Shown here: positions 26,278 to 36,319 of the stretch, one piece after another
How the letters are laid out: each line of letters begins with the position of its first letter
Numbering within the stretch: position 1 is the first letter of the stretch
Assembly: GCA_033439265.1 (NCBI GenBank)
Contig: JAVTVX010000013.1
Span: forward strand, 6,412,501 to 6,476,500
From: Dillenia suffruticosa
Lineage: Eukaryota > Streptophyta > Magnoliopsida > Dilleniales > Dilleniaceae
Length of the DNA stretch: 64,000 nucleotides
Direction of reading: 5' to 3'
Made by a program: the position numbers and the translations under genes
Notes under the pieces: model-generated
Database searches by the model: none
What the model was told of the DNA's origin: nothing
What the model saw: only the letters and a program-made list of their open reading frames with translations

Positions 26278-26481
26278 CCACAATCTACACCACGAAAGAT
26301 AATAATTTAATTTAACTAAAAGCTAAAACTGCAATGATTTTTCACCCAATTCATTTCAAGAATAAACCCAAATATCTCTCATAAAACCCTAACCCTAGTG
26401 GGCAACAAAAAAAAAGCGTACTTGATAAGAAATATCAAATTATAAAAGAGAAAACCGAGCGTGAATTGAAGTCCGCGCCTT

Positions 26482-26715
26482 GTTGAAGATGAGATTGAAG
26501 GCTGAAAAGTAGTCGGGAACTGAAAGAAAAGGGTATCGGAATCGGAAAGCCAATGAAAGGATCGTATGGGAGATGAGACGGGACCGAGAGCCTGGTTCGT
26601 TGAAGATGAGATTGAAGGCTGAAAAGTAGTCGGGAACTGAAAGAAAAGGGTATCGGAATCGGAAAGCCAGTGAAAGGATCGAATGCGAGATGAGACGGGA
26701 CCGAGAGCCTGGTTC
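26482..26715 (-). repeat. 117-bp tandem duplication upstream of the 23319-26277 gene
   Basis: GTTGAAGATGAGATTGAAGG starts at 26482 and again at 26599. The two 117-bp copies end with CGAGAGCCTGGTTC and differ at only a few bases. They lie 205-440 bp upstream of the ATG, in the likely promoter/5' UTR, so may duplicate regulatory sequence or the transcription start. Confidence 0.92.
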
Positions 26716-26918
26716 TGACTTTTGCTTTGAGTGATATGCGGGAAAGGAGTTCGATCAATTTCTTCGCCGAGGGATGTTGCAGTTTGAAAACGGAGACGTT
26801 TATGCTCCTCTTCGGAAACGCTGTACTCTCTTCCTTATAATGCATCGTTTCGTATTTAACGAAACGCTTCCCATCATAAATCAATCCAAGTCAGACGGAA
26901 GTACTCATATAATAGTTA

Positions 26919-27628
26919 TGTTACATGGTCTAAAAATTCATTGACGTATGATATGAGTCCAAGGTTCTTGCCGATGGTTACGTGATTGGCTCTTGCGCTT
27001 CCTCGGTATTTATCATTCAATCAACATTGGAGTAATATTTACATTTTCATAAAATATGAGAGTAACATTTCATAATAAATAAGAAAACTTATGAATCCTG
27101 AAAGCAATCCCTTCACGAACTGAAATCTTTTCCAATAGGAAAGATTTCAAATCTCTTATGATTTTGTTGGATACCTATAAATTTTGAGACACCTCCAGAA
27201 GAAAACTAGGGTTTTGGCACCTTGGATGTGTACGAGACTTACACAGATAAATTTTTTTTTCAGTTACACAGATATTCGAATCCCGAATTACGGAGTTGGG
27301 GGAGGGAGGGAGAGGGAATTGTGACCACTAAACTATCCTCTTGGAGATTTACACAAGTAAACTATATATACGACAAACTCTCCCAGCCAAGTAAGTCCTT
27401 TTTTCTCTCTAATTTTACACATAGTACACCAAGACAGAACTGAGCACTCTTTCGGTCTGTTTCTCTCTTTTCGAAAAACCCTCTTTGAATTTGAGCATCA
27501 AACTCTCTTCTATCAGAGCACCTTCCGGTGGTCTTTTACATATCTCATTGATCAAAATCGATAAAAGACCATTCAACCCGTTTGAATCAGTAAAGCCATT
27601 ATCTGTGCAACTAAATCTACCTCCAACA
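26919..27628 (+). repeat. 5' LTR of gypsy copy 1
   Basis: Starts TGTTACATGGTC and ends near CTCCAACA. Shares long diverged blocks with 33449-34141, for example GATTGGCTC, AAACTTATGAATCCT, GAACTGAAATCTT, TCTCTTATGATTTTG and AAGAAAACTAGG. It carries the SINE at 27247-27343 and lacks about 55 bp near its start relative to the 3' LTR. Confidence 0.85.
27247..27343 (-). mobile_element. tRNA-derived SINE (family 1) inserted in the 5' LTR
   Basis: It is absent from the 3' LTR and flanked by 13-bp direct repeats: GAGACTTACACAG (27234-27246) and GAGATTTACACAA (27344-27356). On the minus strand it starts with an A-box-like ATAGTTTAGTGGTCAC, passes through a CCCTCCCTCCC block, has a B-box-like GGGATTCGAAT, and ends in poly(A). 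The total of 97 bp is unusually short. Related copies lie at 9949-10027 and 62206-62287. Confidence 0.8.
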
Positions 27629-27650
27629 GATTGGTGTCGTCCGTGGGAAT
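27629..27650 (+). promoter_or_regulatory. Primer-binding site of gypsy copy 1
   Basis: TTGGTGTCGTCCGTGGGAA directly follows the LTR end. It resembles the TGGCGCCGTCTGTGGGAA-type site of Tat/Athila-like elements, with transition-type changes. Confidence 0.65.
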
Positions 27651-27693
27651 AGACTGATTTTTCGAGTTCTTATCACCATTCTTTGTTACCGTC

Positions 27694-28191
27694 ATGGCAT
27701 CAACCAAGAGAAAATGACCAATTATTGGTTTCAATAATGACGATCTAATAGGAGTCGACACAAACCGAAACAATCCGCTGATCATCACCGTTGGAATAGG
27801 GTCTTATCTCGTTAAAATCACCTTTGTTGATTAACGAATAGAACAAAATCTGCTTTTTTGGAACACCTTCTAGCAGATGGGTTTCATCCCGTCACATCTC
27901 CAACCCTCCGATAAATTCATAAAAGGGTTTGCGAACAAACATATATACCCTGAAGATACCATCTTGCTCATCATAACCCTAGGGACGCCTCCTCACCACA
28001 CTGCCACCAGGACCACTATCCATGTGGTAAAACTCTCTTCCCCCTATAACGCAATCTTAGGTCATCTTAGTCTGGACGATCTCGAAATGCTACCGAGTAC
28101 AAAACACATGAAAATCAAATTTAAAATACCCTTAAGGGTGGAAACACTTCATGGCAATGTTGATCTACTGACTACTCCTAATGTCGAATGA
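27694..28191 (+). pseudogene. Protease-region reading frame of gypsy copy 1
   Basis: The frame opens with ATG at 27694 and can be followed through three stops to 28191. Landmarks are the pre-protease motif FNNDDLIGV, a decayed active-site region (FVD then a stop), the flap-side segment QMGFIPSHLQPSD, and the closing SSPYNAILGHLSLDDLEMLPSTKHMK with a slightly changed ILGRP-type motif. It aligns without gaps to the same region of copy 2 (55545 onward). Confidence 0.75.
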
Positions 28192-28407
28192 GGAAAAGTA
28201 GTTTTTTCGATACATATGCTCGATATTAGAGACGCCGCTCAACACCAATCCAAACCCCAGCCTGGGGAGGAAGTATATGAAGTTTCCATTACAAATACAC
28301 CCAGCCAAATAGGTCAAATCGGTGTCCACCTACTAACACCCCTCCAAAATGCAATCATGAACTATTTTTTATGACATTCTAAAGTTTTTGCATGGTCTCT
28401 GGAGGAT

Positions 28408-29150
28408 ATGTCAGGTATTCACCCATCGGTCGTAGTCCATAAATTAATTGTAGATGTCAGCCATAAACTTGTTAAGCACAAGCAAAGGGTTTTCATGCTA
28501 AAGCATCAGTATGCAATACTGGAGGAAGCCCAAAGACTCCTAACGGTAGGATTCATTTGTGAGGTAGATTATTTAGAATGGTTTGCCAATGTGGTTATGG
28601 TGAAAAGGACCAATGGCAAGTGGAGTTCGTGTGTAGACTTCACTGATCGTAACAGAATAGACCCGAAAGATAGCTATCCACTTCCCAACATCAACAAGTT
28701 AGTAAACAACTTAGCGGGTCATCAACTCTTAAATTTCATGTATGCATACACTGACTACAACCACATATGCATGGCCCCCAAAGATAAGAAAAATACCAAT
28801 TTCATCACAGAGTTCGGCATTTATTATTACATTGTAATGTCGTTCGGCCTAAAAAACATTAGTGCAACCTTTCAATAGTTGATCACAAAGTTTTTAGCGA
28901 GCACTTCAGCAGAAACATGGAGGTCCATATCGGTGACATGTTACTTAAAAGTATTAAGGCCAAAATTCAAGTCGCAGATTTGGAGTAAACATTCCAAATG
29001 TTAGAACGTTATAACATGAGACTGAACCCATCCAAGTACACCTTCAGGATCACTTCTAGGAAGTTCATAGGCTTCCTAATTATCAATTGGGGCATCAAAG
29101 TGAATCCAAAGAAAATACAAGTCATATTAGATTTGGCACCACGAGGATAA
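28408..29150 (+). pseudogene. Reverse transcriptase remnant of gypsy copy 1
   Basis: 28408-28878 reads MSGIHPSVVVHKL, then GFICEVDYLEWFANVVMVKR, CVDFTDRNRIDPKDSYPLP and FGLKNISATFQ, typical of Tat-type RT. The frame then breaks. In a shifted frame the catalytic box is HIGDM instead of YVDDM, so one metal-binding Asp is lost. A KFIGFL-type block follows at about 29050. Confidence 0.85.
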
Positions 29151-29384
29151 TGAAAGAGATGCAACGCCTCATGAGTAAGATTGCAACTCTAAATTGGTTT
29201 ATATCAAAAGTAAGGTTATCTCTTCTATGATACTCTGAAGAAGTCCCAAAAGTTCACGTGGATATTAGAATGCCAGATAGTATTTGAACGACTCAAAAAA
29301 TATTTCATGTCGCCTCTACTCCTCTCTCGATTGTGGTATTGTGGTATTGATCAATCAGTTTTTGAAACAAATCCTATAGAAGAA

Positions 29385-29985
29385 ATATACTTCAGGCCGA
29401 CTCAATAAATGGAGTCTTGAGCTAGGCGAATTCGACATCGAATACCAACCGAGACCAGTAATTAAAGGTCAATCCCTTACTGACTTCATCTTCAAATATA
29501 CACTCCCACCGCTCACTGAACCGACTCTAACCAGTGATTGAGAAAATGCTTGTCGCTCAAATGGACCCTTCATGTAGATGGATCATCAAATTCAGGAAGT
29601 AGAACCAGACTCATCTTTGGGGGTCAAATAATTTCGAAACCAAATACGCCCTCCTTTTTTACTTTCGGGCCACAAACAATCAGATTGAGTATGATACCCT
29701 TCTAACCAAATTGCGGATAGCAGCATCACTAGGGTCCAAAACGTATAGGTCTTCACTAATAGCCAGCTGGTCGTCAATTAGGTTAAAGGGATCTACGAGA
29801 CTAAGGATCTAACAATGGCAAAGTATCTAACCAAGCTATGGGAGGTAGTGGGCAAGTTTGACAAAATGAATATACAACAGATCCCCCGTTCAAAGAATGC
29901 ACGAATCGACACCCTTTTGAAACTAGTTAGCTTTGATTTGGTAACGACCAGTCGAATGGTCAGAGTCTGCCATAGTAGAGTATCG
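29385..29985 (+). pseudogene. RNase H region remnant of gypsy copy 1
   Basis: Decayed pieces in order: LGEFDIEYQPRPVIKGQSLTD-like text from 29418, a VDGSSN-type segment near 29576, YDTLLTKLRI near 29690, and MAKYLTKLWEVVGKF then IQQIPRSKNARIDTLLKL at 29815-29930. Stops and small indels throughout. Confidence 0.75.
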
Positions 29986-30608
29986 ATGAGCCTGAACAAA
30001 TCTTATCTATGGATAGTACACCAAGCTGGAAAGGTCCAATAGAGAGTTATCTGAAACAGGAACAACTATCGAGCTCCCCAACTGAAGACGCCAAATTAAA
30101 GCGTTAGGCCACCAACAATACCATCATCAATAGAGACATTTATAAGAAGTCTTATATTCATCCAGATGTGAAGTGCTTGACGCCCAAGAAGGAGAACTAC
30201 GTGTTCAGAAAAATCCATAAAGGAATATGTTGTTATCGCCTTAGTGCCCAAAACCTAGCAAACAAAACTCTTCGGTAAGCATACTACTCGCCCACCATGA
30301 AAATCGACGCCGATGACTATGTCAAAAGGTATGATAAGTGTCAGTACTTCTCATCGGTATCTAACCAGTCCTGCACTAAGTTTAACCAAATACCAAGCCC
30401 ATGGTCATTTTCACAATGGGGGATGGATATTCTTGGGTCATTCCTACTGGCTACCGGACAACGGAAGTTTCTAGTCGTAGCCATCGATTATTTCACTAAA
30501 TAGGTAGAAGCCTAACCGCTAACCCAGCTTACTACTGGCAAGATGCAAAACTTTGTATGGACGACCATTATCACCAGATTTGGCATGACCCATGTCCTCA
30601 TTACCAAC

Positions 30609-31268
30609 ATAGCTTTGTACGGATCTAACCCATTTAAAAAATATATATCTTAAAAAAACCCAATTGGGAAAATAATTTGTAAAATAACTTAAATTGGTCA
30701 AGAGTTGAACACTCGACCAATGACCAATAGTATTCGTCGAGTGTTAGACACTCCATGAATTCAGAGTTAAGCCCCAGCCTTCTTCTTTCCCTATTCCCTT
30801 CTCCCTACGATTGAAACCTTAACCCTAACTTTGCGTGTTGATAATGATGATGATTTTTTATATAATGAATAATGAATATTGATGATAATGATGATGATAA
30901 TTTCTGAAGGGATACGATGCTTCAATTTTGTTAAACAACAAAGGAGGAGAAACGAGGGAAGCAGTGAGCTGTTGAAGGGATTCAAGGTGATAGATGACAT
31001 CAAAATGGAGCTAGAAAAGCAATGCCCCGCACTGTCTCCTATGCTGACATTCTCACAGCAGCAGCCAGAGACGTGACGGTGCTTGTTGGTGGCCGATTCT
31101 GGCAAGAAAAGATGATCGAGTGTTCAACACTCGATCAATAGTGCTCATCAAGCATTTAATAATGTTGGTTTAGGGTTGAACACTCGACCTGGGTTAGTTT
31201 GAGAATTATTTTCCCAACAAGATTTTTTTAAGAACTTTTTTTAAAATGGGTCAATTCCGTACAAAACT
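30609..31268. mobile_element. Mutator-like non-autonomous element carrying a captured gene fragment (Pack-type)
   Basis: Termini are imperfect inverted repeats: left ATAGCTTTGTACGGATCTAA; right end, reversed, AGTTTTGTACGGAATTGACC, both followed by CCATTT and an A-run. Flanks are ATTACCAAC (30600-30608) and CTCACCGAC (31269-31277), a 6/9 match. Both decode the same integrase triplet (I-T-N and L-T-D), which supports an aged 9-bp duplication of the Mutator type. Subterminal GAGTTGAACACTCGACC-like motifs occur inverted on both sides. No transposase. The interior holds the peroxidase fragment at 30910-31111. Confidence 0.7.
30910..31111 (+). pseudogene. Class III peroxidase gene fragment (haem peroxidase), frameshifted
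   Basis: Three consecutive frames read as one peroxidase segment: GYDASILLNNKGGETREAVS (from 30910), then LLKGFKVIDDIKMELEKQCP (about 30969-31028), then TVSYADILTAAARD and VTVLVGGRFW (from 31031). This covers the post-distal-His region of secreted plant peroxidases. Both family cysteines here are Tyr (GCDAS to GYDAS; VSCADI to VSYADI). The closest type by eye is the peroxidase-7-like group (ADILTAAARD). Two frameshifts and no flanking exons make it non-functional. Confidence 0.8.
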
Positions 31269-32035
31269 CTCACCGACAATAATAAACAGTTCGATACAGA
31301 AACTTTCAAGACTTCTATAGCGGGTTGGAAATTCAACACTGCTTCACCTCCGTCACATACCCTTAGACTAGTAGTCTCGCTGAAGTGACGAACCGAATAA
31401 TTCTGCAAGAGCTGAAAGGCGCACTAAATGAAGTCAAAAGCTACTAGGTATAGGAGCTTTACACTATTCTTAGGACCTATAGGACAACACTCTAAAGGGT
31501 GAGTGGAGAGATACCATTCAGTTTGACTTACAGTTGTGAAGCACTAATATCAGTGGAAATCGGCATCCACTCGCTTTAAATAAATCAATATGCGTCTAAG
31601 CAAAACAAGCCAGCATTCCGTGAACGACTAAACTTGCTCCCCAAACTGCAAAAAACCGCATCTATTCAAATGGTAACTTATCAACAGTAGATGGCGTAAT
31701 ACTATAACAAACGGATCAGGATTAGAACATTTAAACCTGGTGATCTGGTGTTAAGGAAGTAGAGGCCACCGGATAGGCTCAGCCGGGTGGAACATTAGCT
31801 CCTGATTGGGAAGGGTCTTATCAAGTACATTCAGAAGTTTGACTGGGAACATATCGTTTCAATCGTTTGGATGGCTTGATCGTGCCTGGGACTTGAAACT
31901 CTGAAAACTTACGCATTTACTATCAATAACGACTACCACTCCCTCATGGAAAATCACCTAGTTCCAACCAAACAATCAGGTAAAACCACTTTGGTCCTTT
32001 AATCCATCTACCGACTGAACTCTTATTATATTTGC

Positions 32036-32440
32036 ACCGAATGTAGCGTGTTGTCAATAAATGATATTTCTCTCAAATGGGTGGACATGATCTACTCTTT
32101 CATTGGATCCCTCTCTCGAACGTCCTACTGAACATAGCATGTCGTCAATAAAAAATATATCTCCTAGATAGGTAAACACAATGCACTTTCTCATTGGATC
32201 CTTCTCTCGAACGTCCTACCGAATGTATCGTATCGTCAATAAGGGCTATATCTCCCAGAGGGGTAGAGACGGTCCACTCTCTCATTGGATCCCCTCTCGA
32301 ATGTCCTACCAAATATAGCATATCATCAATAAGGGATATATCTCTCAAACGGGTAGATACGATCCATTCTCCCGTTGAATCCCTCTCTTAAATGTCATAC
32401 CGAACATACCGTATTATCAGTAAAGGATGTTACTCCCCGA
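32036..32440 (+). repeat. About 91-bp tandem repeats, roughly 4.4 copies, in the gypsy copy 1 3' region
   Basis: The phrase CGTCAATA (or close variants) recurs at 32052, 32143, 32234, 32324 and 32415. Between occurrences lie ATATCTCCCA, GGTAGA and CATTGGATCCCTCTCTCGAA. Tandem arrays between pol and the 3' LTR are a known habit of Tat-lineage elements. Confidence 0.85.
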
Positions 32441-33448
32441 TGGAAAAGCATGGCCTGGGCTCTTGACTAAAATTTTGTAACAAGTTAACAAATGAAGAGG
32501 TTAGTTAAACGATCCAAATGTGTCAAGAAATATTATTATATTTTACATTACAGGTACATGACAGACGTATAACACAATTTCAAAGAAGGAAAGAGATTCA
32601 CTTATCATTATTATTACAAAATAGAATAGATACAAATGAAATAAGAAGTGCAAGATCTCGTACAATACAAAAAAGATATCATACAATCAAAAGAAAAATT
32701 ATAAAAATTTTATAAGAAAAGCCAGGAAGGACTTCGCAGAAGATAGGAGCCGGTCAAAAAGAGATAGAAAATATACATTAAGTTTAAAACCCTCTCCATT
32801 GCCCAATCTCCGCCACTTTCCCACTTCTCTTATCGCCCGACCCAAAAAAGTCTGAGGAAGGATCCTCAATCACTTGTCGCACACCGGATTGGGACAATGA
32901 GTCTAATCTTGAGAACAGAGCATCTATTATGAACAAAAACCTCTCATGTCTGAACTAGGAACTCTCTGTACCCAAAACCTGCATGCTCGAAGAATCTCAA
33001 TAGATCCCACCATAACATTGGAATCTCAAACGACATGATGACACCTTGTATTGATGGCTCCATTCTTGATGGCACCTTATATCGACAGAAACCTCTTAAT
33101 ACTAAGTTTTGGGGTTTAAAACCCATACTCAAATTATCTCTAAAGTATACTAACTCCCAGTGACAAAACCTTAAGAGATCAATCCCAATTCACTTTGTGA
33201 TAGTACTATAGTACTGAACCCTCCCCTTCTTTTTATAACCGCTAAGGCGTGATCTTTATGGCTGTTGACAATCAAAACCCTTCAATGGAAGACGTGCGTA
33301 ATGAATGAAAAATTCAAAATTTCCAACTTCGTACGAAACATTTATTTTGAGATTATTTATTTGGTAGTTATCTCCGTTTTCAGATAACAACTCTTAAGCT
33401 AATTTCTCAGGTTGTTTCTTCAAAACAACACAAAAAGTAGGGGGCTAA

Positions 33449-34141
33449 TGTTGTTATATGGTCTGAGAGCCCAACAACAAAATAAGCTAAAGGCTCACCA
33501 AAGCGCATCATTTACACGGATGTGTTCTTGCTTCTTGGCGTCTTACAACCAAACCCTTCCCAATTGTTATGTGATTGGCTCCTGTATCTGCACGATATTC
33601 ATCATTTAGTCAACATTAGAGTAATATTCACTTTTCTATAAAATACGAGAGTGACATCTCGTAATAAAGAAGAAAACTTATGAATCCTCATCAATAAGGA
33701 AAGTAATTCGTTAATGAACTGAAATCTTCTTCAATAGGAAAGACTTCGAATCTCTTATGATTTTGCTAGATATCTATGAATCTTGGGATACCTCTAAAAG
33801 AAAACTAGGATTTTGACATTCCAGATACATACGAGATTTATATAGGTAAACTGTATATATATCATTAATCTTACTGACTTTCCCACAAAAAAAAAATTAA
33901 TCTTACTAACCAGATAAGTTCTTTTCTCTCTTTGACTTTACACATAGTATACCAGGGCATAATAGAGCACTCTTTCAGTCTGTTTTTCTCTTTTCAAAAA
34001 TCGTTTTTTGATTTGAGTATTGGAGTCTTCCCCCTCCGATGGTATTTTGTAGGTCCCATTGGTCAAAATTGATAGATGGCTATTCAATCCATTCAAGTCA
34101 ACATATTCATTATTTGTGGAGTCAAACTCACATTTAATAAT
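33449..34141 (+). repeat. 3' LTR of gypsy copy 1
   Basis: Starts TGTTGTTATATGGTC after the purine tract AAAAAGTAGGGGG, and ends near TTTAATAAT just before AGTTA. Aligned to the 5' LTR end (CTCCAACAGA), most differences are C/T or G/A transitions. Confidence 0.82.
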
Positions 34142-34354
34142 AGTTAAACTAAATTATTACGATTTTAACACTAAAATGATTTTAAAAAGAAACAATTGGT
34201 ACTAATCACTATCCATGTAGGTATTTGAAATTCTTTAAATTGAAATGGAGAAATTTAAATAATGGATAGGCGATAGGATGGAAGACGAATTCGCAAGGCA
34301 AAAATAACAAGCATAGTACCCTAACACTACAAAAAAACACGGTTTTAGCCACGG

Positions 34355-34680
34355 ATTTTCGCTACGGAAAAAATTCGTCGCTATTTTGCGACGGATTTAG
34401 CGACGAAAAAGTTTTTCGTCGCTAATTTTCCACAAAATTTGGAACGAAAAGGAAACCGTGGCTAAATTAGCGACGGACACATCATTCGTAGCAAAATTCG
34501 TCGCTAATTAGTGACGAAAAATTTTTCGTGGCTAAATTCGTCGCTAATCAGTGACGAAAAAATTTTCGTGACTAAATTCGTCGCTAATTGAGGACAAAAA
34601 ATTTTTCGTTGCAAATTTCGTCGCTAAATAAGGCAAAATTTTGCCACCGATTTAAAATTCGTCGCAAAATTTAATCTTTT
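34355..34680. repeat. Left subterminal repeat array of the CACTA element
   Basis: Dense copies of GCGACGAAAA, TTCGTCGCTAA and related forms, many as head-to-head palindromes. Further scattered copies at 34750-34925. Confidence 0.9.
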
Positions 34681-35221
34681 TTAAATAGAATTTTATTTTT
34701 TTATTTTTCTTTTTATTTTATTAATATGTAATATTTAAATTAAAAATTAGTTTAGCGACGGAAAATATATCCGTCGCTAAATGAAAATCTCAATCCCTAT
34801 CTCCGGTAATTTAGCGACGGATTAAAATCCGTCGCTGAATTTAATTTTTTTAATTAGAATTTTATTTTATTTTTATTTTATTTTAATAATTTAGCGACGG
34901 ATTCCAAATCCTTCGCTAAATTTTATATTCTTTTAATTATAATTTTATTTTTATTTTTATTTTTATTTTATTAATTTATATTAACAAATCATATTATTAT
35001 TTTATAATATTTTAATTTACATTTTATTTTATTATATCATATTTCATTTTTGAGAAGAATAATGTTATTTAATTCTTAAAAAAACCATATATTTTATTTT
35101 ATTTAAATTATATATATATTAATTAATTTATTATTTTTTTACTTTTTTGATTTAATATATAGGTAATTTTATTTTATTTCAATTAATTTATTTAATAATA
35201 TAAAATTTTTAATAAAATATT

Positions 35222-35420
35222 AATGTCTGCGCGGGCGCCAGCGCATGCACGCACGGGCGCCTGCCTGCCTGCCTGGCCGTCCGCGCCCTCCGCGCGCCTG
35301 TCTCGGCTCCCGCGCGTGCCAGGGCGCCCACGCCTGGGCGTGCCTGCCTGCGCGGGCGCCCAGGCAGGTGCGCGGGCTCCCAAGCAGGCAGGCGCCGGGG
35401 CGCCAGGTAGGCAGGTCATG
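35222..35420. other. Very GC-rich block inside the CACTA element
   Basis: About 200 bp of repeated GCGGGCGCC, GCCTGCCTGCC and CAGGCAGG motifs set between AT-rich flanks. All frames on both strands stay open (Ala/Pro/Gly/Arg-rich), which reflects composition, not a gene. Confidence 0.85.
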
Positions 35421-35429
35421 CAGGTAGAG

Positions 35430-35510
35430 GGTGTAGGGAATCGAACCTTGGATTTCGGATTTGAGCAAAGTATATATCACCACCATACTACTTAGTGTTG
35501 TGTGACAATA
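35430..35510 (-). repeat. tRNA-like (SINE-like) segment inside the CACTA element
   Basis: On the minus strand a perfect B box GGTTCGATTCC lies at about 35436-35446. It is preceded by ACTTTGCTCAAATCCGAAAT and an A-box-like TAAGTAGTATGGTGG. It could be a tRNA-derived SINE or a chance fit. Confidence 0.4.
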
Positions 35511-36099
35511 TTTTTGTATTCTTTCTTCCAATTTTTTCCACCTTTTTGTTTCCTATTCTTACTTTTTTTTTCCATTGGTTTTTTTTTTATTTCTATTTTC
35601 ATTTCTTATACATAATAATTTTATTGAAATTTGAATAAAAATATTTTGTGAATAAATATATAGATTTTTTAAATTATTAATATGTTATAATTTATTGATA
35701 ATTATAATTTTATTGTTTTGAGATGCATTTTTAAATTATGGATTAAAAAAATAAAATAAAAATGAAAAAGAATAATAGAATAATAAAATAAAAGAAAAAA
35801 GAAGAAATCAAAATATAATATTAATATATATTTTTAATTAATTAATTATTTTATTTTAAATTAGTATTTTATTATTTTTTATTTTATTAAAAATTATCAT
35901 ATTTATTATTTTTTATTAATATTATTTTATATTGGTGGTAATATTTTTAATTAATATTATTTTAGATTGGTGGTATAAATAAAAAAAGTTTTTATTTTTA
36001 TTATTTTAAATTGTTATTATATATTATTTTATTATTGTTAGAAAAATATGAAAAAAATGTAATAAATAATAAAAAAATAAATTTATATCACAATAATAT

Positions 36100-36190
36100 G
36101 TTTGGCTCAGTGGTTGGTTTACACATTGCGTGTGTGTGCAGGGGTTCGTGCAGGAGTTCGGAGTTCGAATCACGGTGGAGGCAAAAGCGT
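36100..36190 (+). repeat. tRNA-like (SINE-like) segment inside the CACTA element, opposite strand
   Basis: TTTGGCTCAGTGGTTGG fits a Pol III A box. GAGTTCGAATC, about 60 bp downstream, fits a B box. The intervening TGTGTGTGCAGG is unlike a tRNA anticodon arm, so it is not a functional tRNA. Confidence 0.45.
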
Positions 36191-36319
36191 GGTATTTTCC
36201 AGCAATTAAGAGTTGATGCTGCGCGGGGGTGCTGACTCGGGCGGGCAGGTGGGGGAGCTGGGGTGGGTGGGCACGTGGCTGGGGATGCTGGGTGGGTGGG
36301 CACGTGGCTGGCTGATGGC

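Larger units (their letters stand above)
30170..31930 (+). pseudogene. Integrase remnant of gypsy copy 1, split by a 660-bp insertion
   Basis: The zinc-binding part has DKCQYF; its first Cys is replaced (RYDKC for RKCDKC). The core opens with WSFSQWGMDILG, which holds the first catalytic Asp. The second Asp region (ITN / LTD) is where the insertion at 30609-31268 lies. After it come LTDNNKQFDT and the FKPGDLVLRK end module at about 31730. Several stops. Confidence 0.85.
26919..34141 (+). mobile_element. Degenerate gag-less Ty3/gypsy (Tat-like) LTR retrotransposon, copy 1
   Basis: Two related LTRs (26919-27628 and 33449-34141) bracket broken protease, reverse transcriptase, RNase H and integrase reading frames in pol order with integrase last. 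That is the Ty3/gypsy arrangement. Both outer flanks carry ATAATAGTTA (26909-26918 and 34137-34146), giving AGTTA as a likely 5-bp target duplication. The primer-binding site follows the 5' LTR (TTGGTGTCGTCCGTGGGAA at about 27631), and a purine tract (AAAAAGTAGGGGG) precedes the 3' LTR. There is no gag: a protease-type frame starts at 27694. It is inactive through many stops, and is interrupted by a SINE and a MULE-like insertion. Confidence 0.9.

Noticed and set aside
27877..28878. Open frames at 27877-28191 and 28408-28878 considered as host genes
   Set aside because: They are protease and RT parts of the gypsy element, with in-frame stops before and after.
35192..35531. Several open frames of 60-103 aa on both strands
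   Set aside because: They arise because the GC-rich repeat has few stop codons in any frame; the products are low-complexity Ala/Pro/Gly/Arg.
36100..36190. Possible functional tRNA gene
   Set aside because: A and B boxes fit, but no acceptor stem or anticodon arm can be folded; treated as SINE-like.
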